Source: an uncultured Actinomycetes bacterium (lineage in GTDB: Bacteria > Actinomycetota > Actinomycetes > Mycobacteriales > Nakamurellaceae). Taken from it: a DNA stretch of 32,996 nucleotides. The translations under genes were made by a program, and so were the position numbers. The notes below the pieces were generated by a model. That model ran no database searches. It was given only the letters and a program-made list of their open reading frames with translations, and was not told where the DNA came from. This document shows, in pieces, positions 31,650 to 32,996 of the stretch (the stretch's first letter is position 1; every line of letters begins with the position of its first letter). The stretch lies in the NCBI GenBank assembly GCA_937926105.1, contig CALANS010000001.1, forward strand, positions 1-32,996, written 5' to 3'.

Positions 31650-31784
31650 GGCGCACGTCCCGCCGGGCGGGTCGGTTGGGGCCGCTGTTTTTCGTCGGCC
31701 AGATCGTTTCAAGATCACCGCGACCTGCAGAAACGGAATGTACCGCGAATCTGGCCGTCGGTTTCCGGCACCATCGGGTGGCGA

Positions 31785-31790
31785 TACGGT
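31785..31790 (+). promoter_or_regulatory. Putative -10 box of the lipoate ligase gene
   Basis: TACGGT (TAnnnT) ends 6 nt before the GTG at 31797. TTTCCG at 31762-31767, 17 bp upstream, is a weak -35. It indicates a leaderless mRNA separate from rplI. Confidence 0.5.
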
Positions 31791-31796
31791 GGCAGG

Positions 31797-32846
31797 GTGC
31801 AGGGTCAGTACAAGGTTCCGGGCGGCAAGCTGGTCCGAGTGGATCTCGAGGTCGCCGAGGGTCGGCTGGCCGAGGTGCATGTCTCCGGTGACTTCTTCCT
31901 GGAGCCCGACTCCGCGCTGGAGGACATCGGCCGGGCGTTGGCCGGCATGCCCGCCGATGCCACGGCCGCCGAGCTCGCCGCCTCCATCGATGCTGTCCTG
32001 GGGCCGCAGGTCGCGATGGTCGGGTTCGACGCTGTCGCCGTCGGTGTCGCGGTGCGCCGTGCGGTCGGTGCCGCCACCGGCTGGGACGATCACACCTTCG
32101 ACCTGATCGGCCCGGTGGTGCTCGACCCGGTGGAGCACATGGCGCTGGACGAGGTGCTCGCCACCGAGGTGGCCGCCGGTACCCGGGGGCCGCTGCTGCG
32201 CTTTTGGGATTGGGACTCCTCGGTGGTGATCATCGGGTCGTTCCAGTCGGTACGCAACGAGGTCGACACCGACGCGGCGCGGCGATACGGCATCCGAGTG
32301 GCGCGCCGGATCTCCGGCGGCGGGGCCATGTTCATGGAGCCCGGCAACTGCATCACCTACTCGATGGTGGTGCCGGCGTCCCTGGTGGAGGGGCTGAGCT
32401 TCGAACAGTCCTACGCCTTTCTGGATTCCTGGGTGCTGGACGCGCTGTTCGAGGTGGGGGTATCCGCGCGGTACGTCCCGCTGAACGACATCGCCTCGGA
32501 CAAGGGCAAAATTGGCGGCGCGGCGCAGAAGCGGCTGGTCGGCGGGGCCGTGCTGCACCACGCCACCATGGCCTACAACATCGACGCCGACAAGATGACC
32601 CGCGTGCTGCGGATCGGTCGGGAGAAGCTGTCCGACAAGGGGATCCCGAGCGCGAACAAACGGGTCGACCCGATGCGCTCGCAGACCGGGATGGCGCGCG
32701 CCGACATCATCGCCTCGCTGATGGATTCGTTCCGCCGTGGGCACCGGGTGCGGAGCGGGTCGTACACGGACGTCGAGTTGGCGGCGGCGCGCGAGTTGGC
32801 CGACAGCAAGTTCCGGTCGGACGCCTGGACCTACCGAGTGCCGTGA
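31797..32846 (+). CDS. Lipoate-protein ligase family protein, accessory domain first
   Basis: A 349-residue LplA/LplB-type protein that would attach lipoate to E2 subunits or GcvH. Residues 1-65 (YKVPGGKLVRVDLEV then HVSGDFFLEPDSALEDI) match the small accessory domain, which in E. coli LplA is at the C-terminus. The catalytic domain follows, with RRISGGGA (170-177), PGNCITYSM (182-190) and the catalytic Lys region KGKIGGAAQKR (236-246, K238 likely) ending LHHATM. All key segments are visible, so it is probably active. The GTG at 31797 lies right behind a -10 box. The accessory-first order is the notable feature; fused or split forms exist in other groups. Confidence 0.85.
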   Translation: MQGQYKVPGGKLVRVDLEVAEGRLAEVHVSGDFFLEPDSALEDIGRALAGMPADATAAELAASIDAVLGPQVAMVGFDAVAVGVAVRRAVGAATGWDDHTFDLIGPVVLDPVEHMALDEVLATEVAAGTRGPLLRFWDWDSSVVIIGSFQSVRNEVDTDAARRYGIRVARRISGGGAMFMEPGNCITYSMVVPASLVEGLSFEQSYAFLDSWVLDALFEVGVSARYVPLNDIASDKGKIGGAAQKRLVGGAVLHHATMAYNIDADKMTRVLRIGREKLSDKGIPSANKRVDPMRSQTGMARADIIASLMDSFRRGHRVRSGSYTDVELAAARELADSKFRSDAWTYRVP

Positions 32847-32854
32847 GCCGACAG

Positions 32855-32996
32855 ATGCCCGCCCCGGCGCATGCGCCGGACGACCCGGTCCGCGTGCCGG
32901 GCTGCGGTCTGCGTGCGGGAGGCCTCGTCCGCGTGCCGGGCTGCGGTCTGCGTGCGGGAGGCCTCGTCCGCGTGCCGAGTTGCGGTCTGCGTGCGG
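32855..32996 (+). CDS. Possible repeat protein, truncated by the window edge
   Basis: An open frame from ATG 32855 runs off the end (at least 47 codons). After 11 residues it becomes tandem copies of the 13-residue unit VRVPGCGLRAGGL, because the underlying 39-bp repeat is a multiple of three. No domain is recognisable and no good ribosome site is seen, so this could equally be non-coding repeat DNA. Confidence 0.2.
   Translation, partial: MPAPAHAPDDPVRVPGCGLRAGGLVRVPGCGLRAGGLVRVPSCGLRA
32888..32996. repeat. 39-bp tandem repeat at the right edge
   Basis: A 39-bp unit starts at 32888, 32927 and 32966, and the last copy is cut by the window end. The first two copies are identical and the third has two substitutions. 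It lies just downstream of the lipoate ligase gene. The direct copies have no spacers, so this is not a CRISPR array. Confidence 0.9.

Noticed and set aside
32888..32996. CRISPR array at the right edge
   Set aside because: The repeats are directly adjacent at a 39-bp period with no spacers.

Overview
The window is high-GC actinobacterial DNA, most likely from the order Mycobacteriales (Mycobacterium/Nocardia/Gordonia-like); the genus cannot be fixed by eye. The evidence is gene order. A core block in the order MFS transporter, yqgE, small membrane protein, leuS, then ino1, padR, DUF5318, a GT87 glycosyltransferase and rpsF-ssb-rpsR-rplI matches what I recall of the origin-proximal Mycobacterium tuberculosis block around Rv0037c-Rv0056. 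Many genes also start leaderless: a TAnnnT -10 hexamer lies 6-8 nt before the GTG start.

Layout. (1) 237-5627 (+): four genes with visibly lower GC than the rest, encoding a sugar-type SDR epimerase/dehydrogenase, an IlvD/Edd sugar-acid dehydratase, a D-2-hydroxyacid dehydrogenase and a neutral-ceramidase-like protein. They look like an accessory sugar-acid catabolic cluster. (2) 5707-9987: pcnA (CCA-adding enzyme), a GNAT acetyltransferase bracketed by two copies of a 47-bp hairpin repeat, an MFS transporter (-) and yqgE. (3) 10152-13867: an SdpI-like membrane protein with a Cys-rich tail (-), and leuS (+) preceded by a compact leader with a Leu-Leu-Leu peptide and a terminator. (4) 14007-17186: a MOSC protein with a scrambled 3' end, a tandem universal stress protein and a coupled polytopic membrane protein. 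(5) 17253-24682 (-): a seven-gene operon of dapA-like aldolase, solute-binding protein, two permeases, two ATPases and a GntR/FCD repressor, with a promoter and a 26-bp perfect palindrome at its head. (6) 25013-26824 (-): ino1 and padR. (7) 27129-32846 (+): DUF5318, GT87 glycosyltransferase, rpsF-ssb-rpsR-rplI and a lipoate-protein ligase. The window ends inside a 39-bp tandem repeat.

The most unusual observation is the solute-binding lipoprotein at 22001-23728. Its family 5 (DppA/OppA-type) domain is circularly permuted: the half that is normally C-terminal follows the lipoprotein signal and linker, and the half that is normally N-terminal comes second. The cut falls near the domain I/III hinge. 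It sits in an otherwise intact transporter operon that is probably autoregulated.

How the genes may work together: the right-hand operon would import a substrate and cleave a 2-keto acid with the DapA-family lyase, under GntR control. The left-hand cluster could produce 2-keto-3-deoxy acids by dehydrating sugar acids. The two could belong to one pathway, but that link is inference only. The core genes serve translation, tRNA maturation, inositol synthesis and envelope glycosylation.
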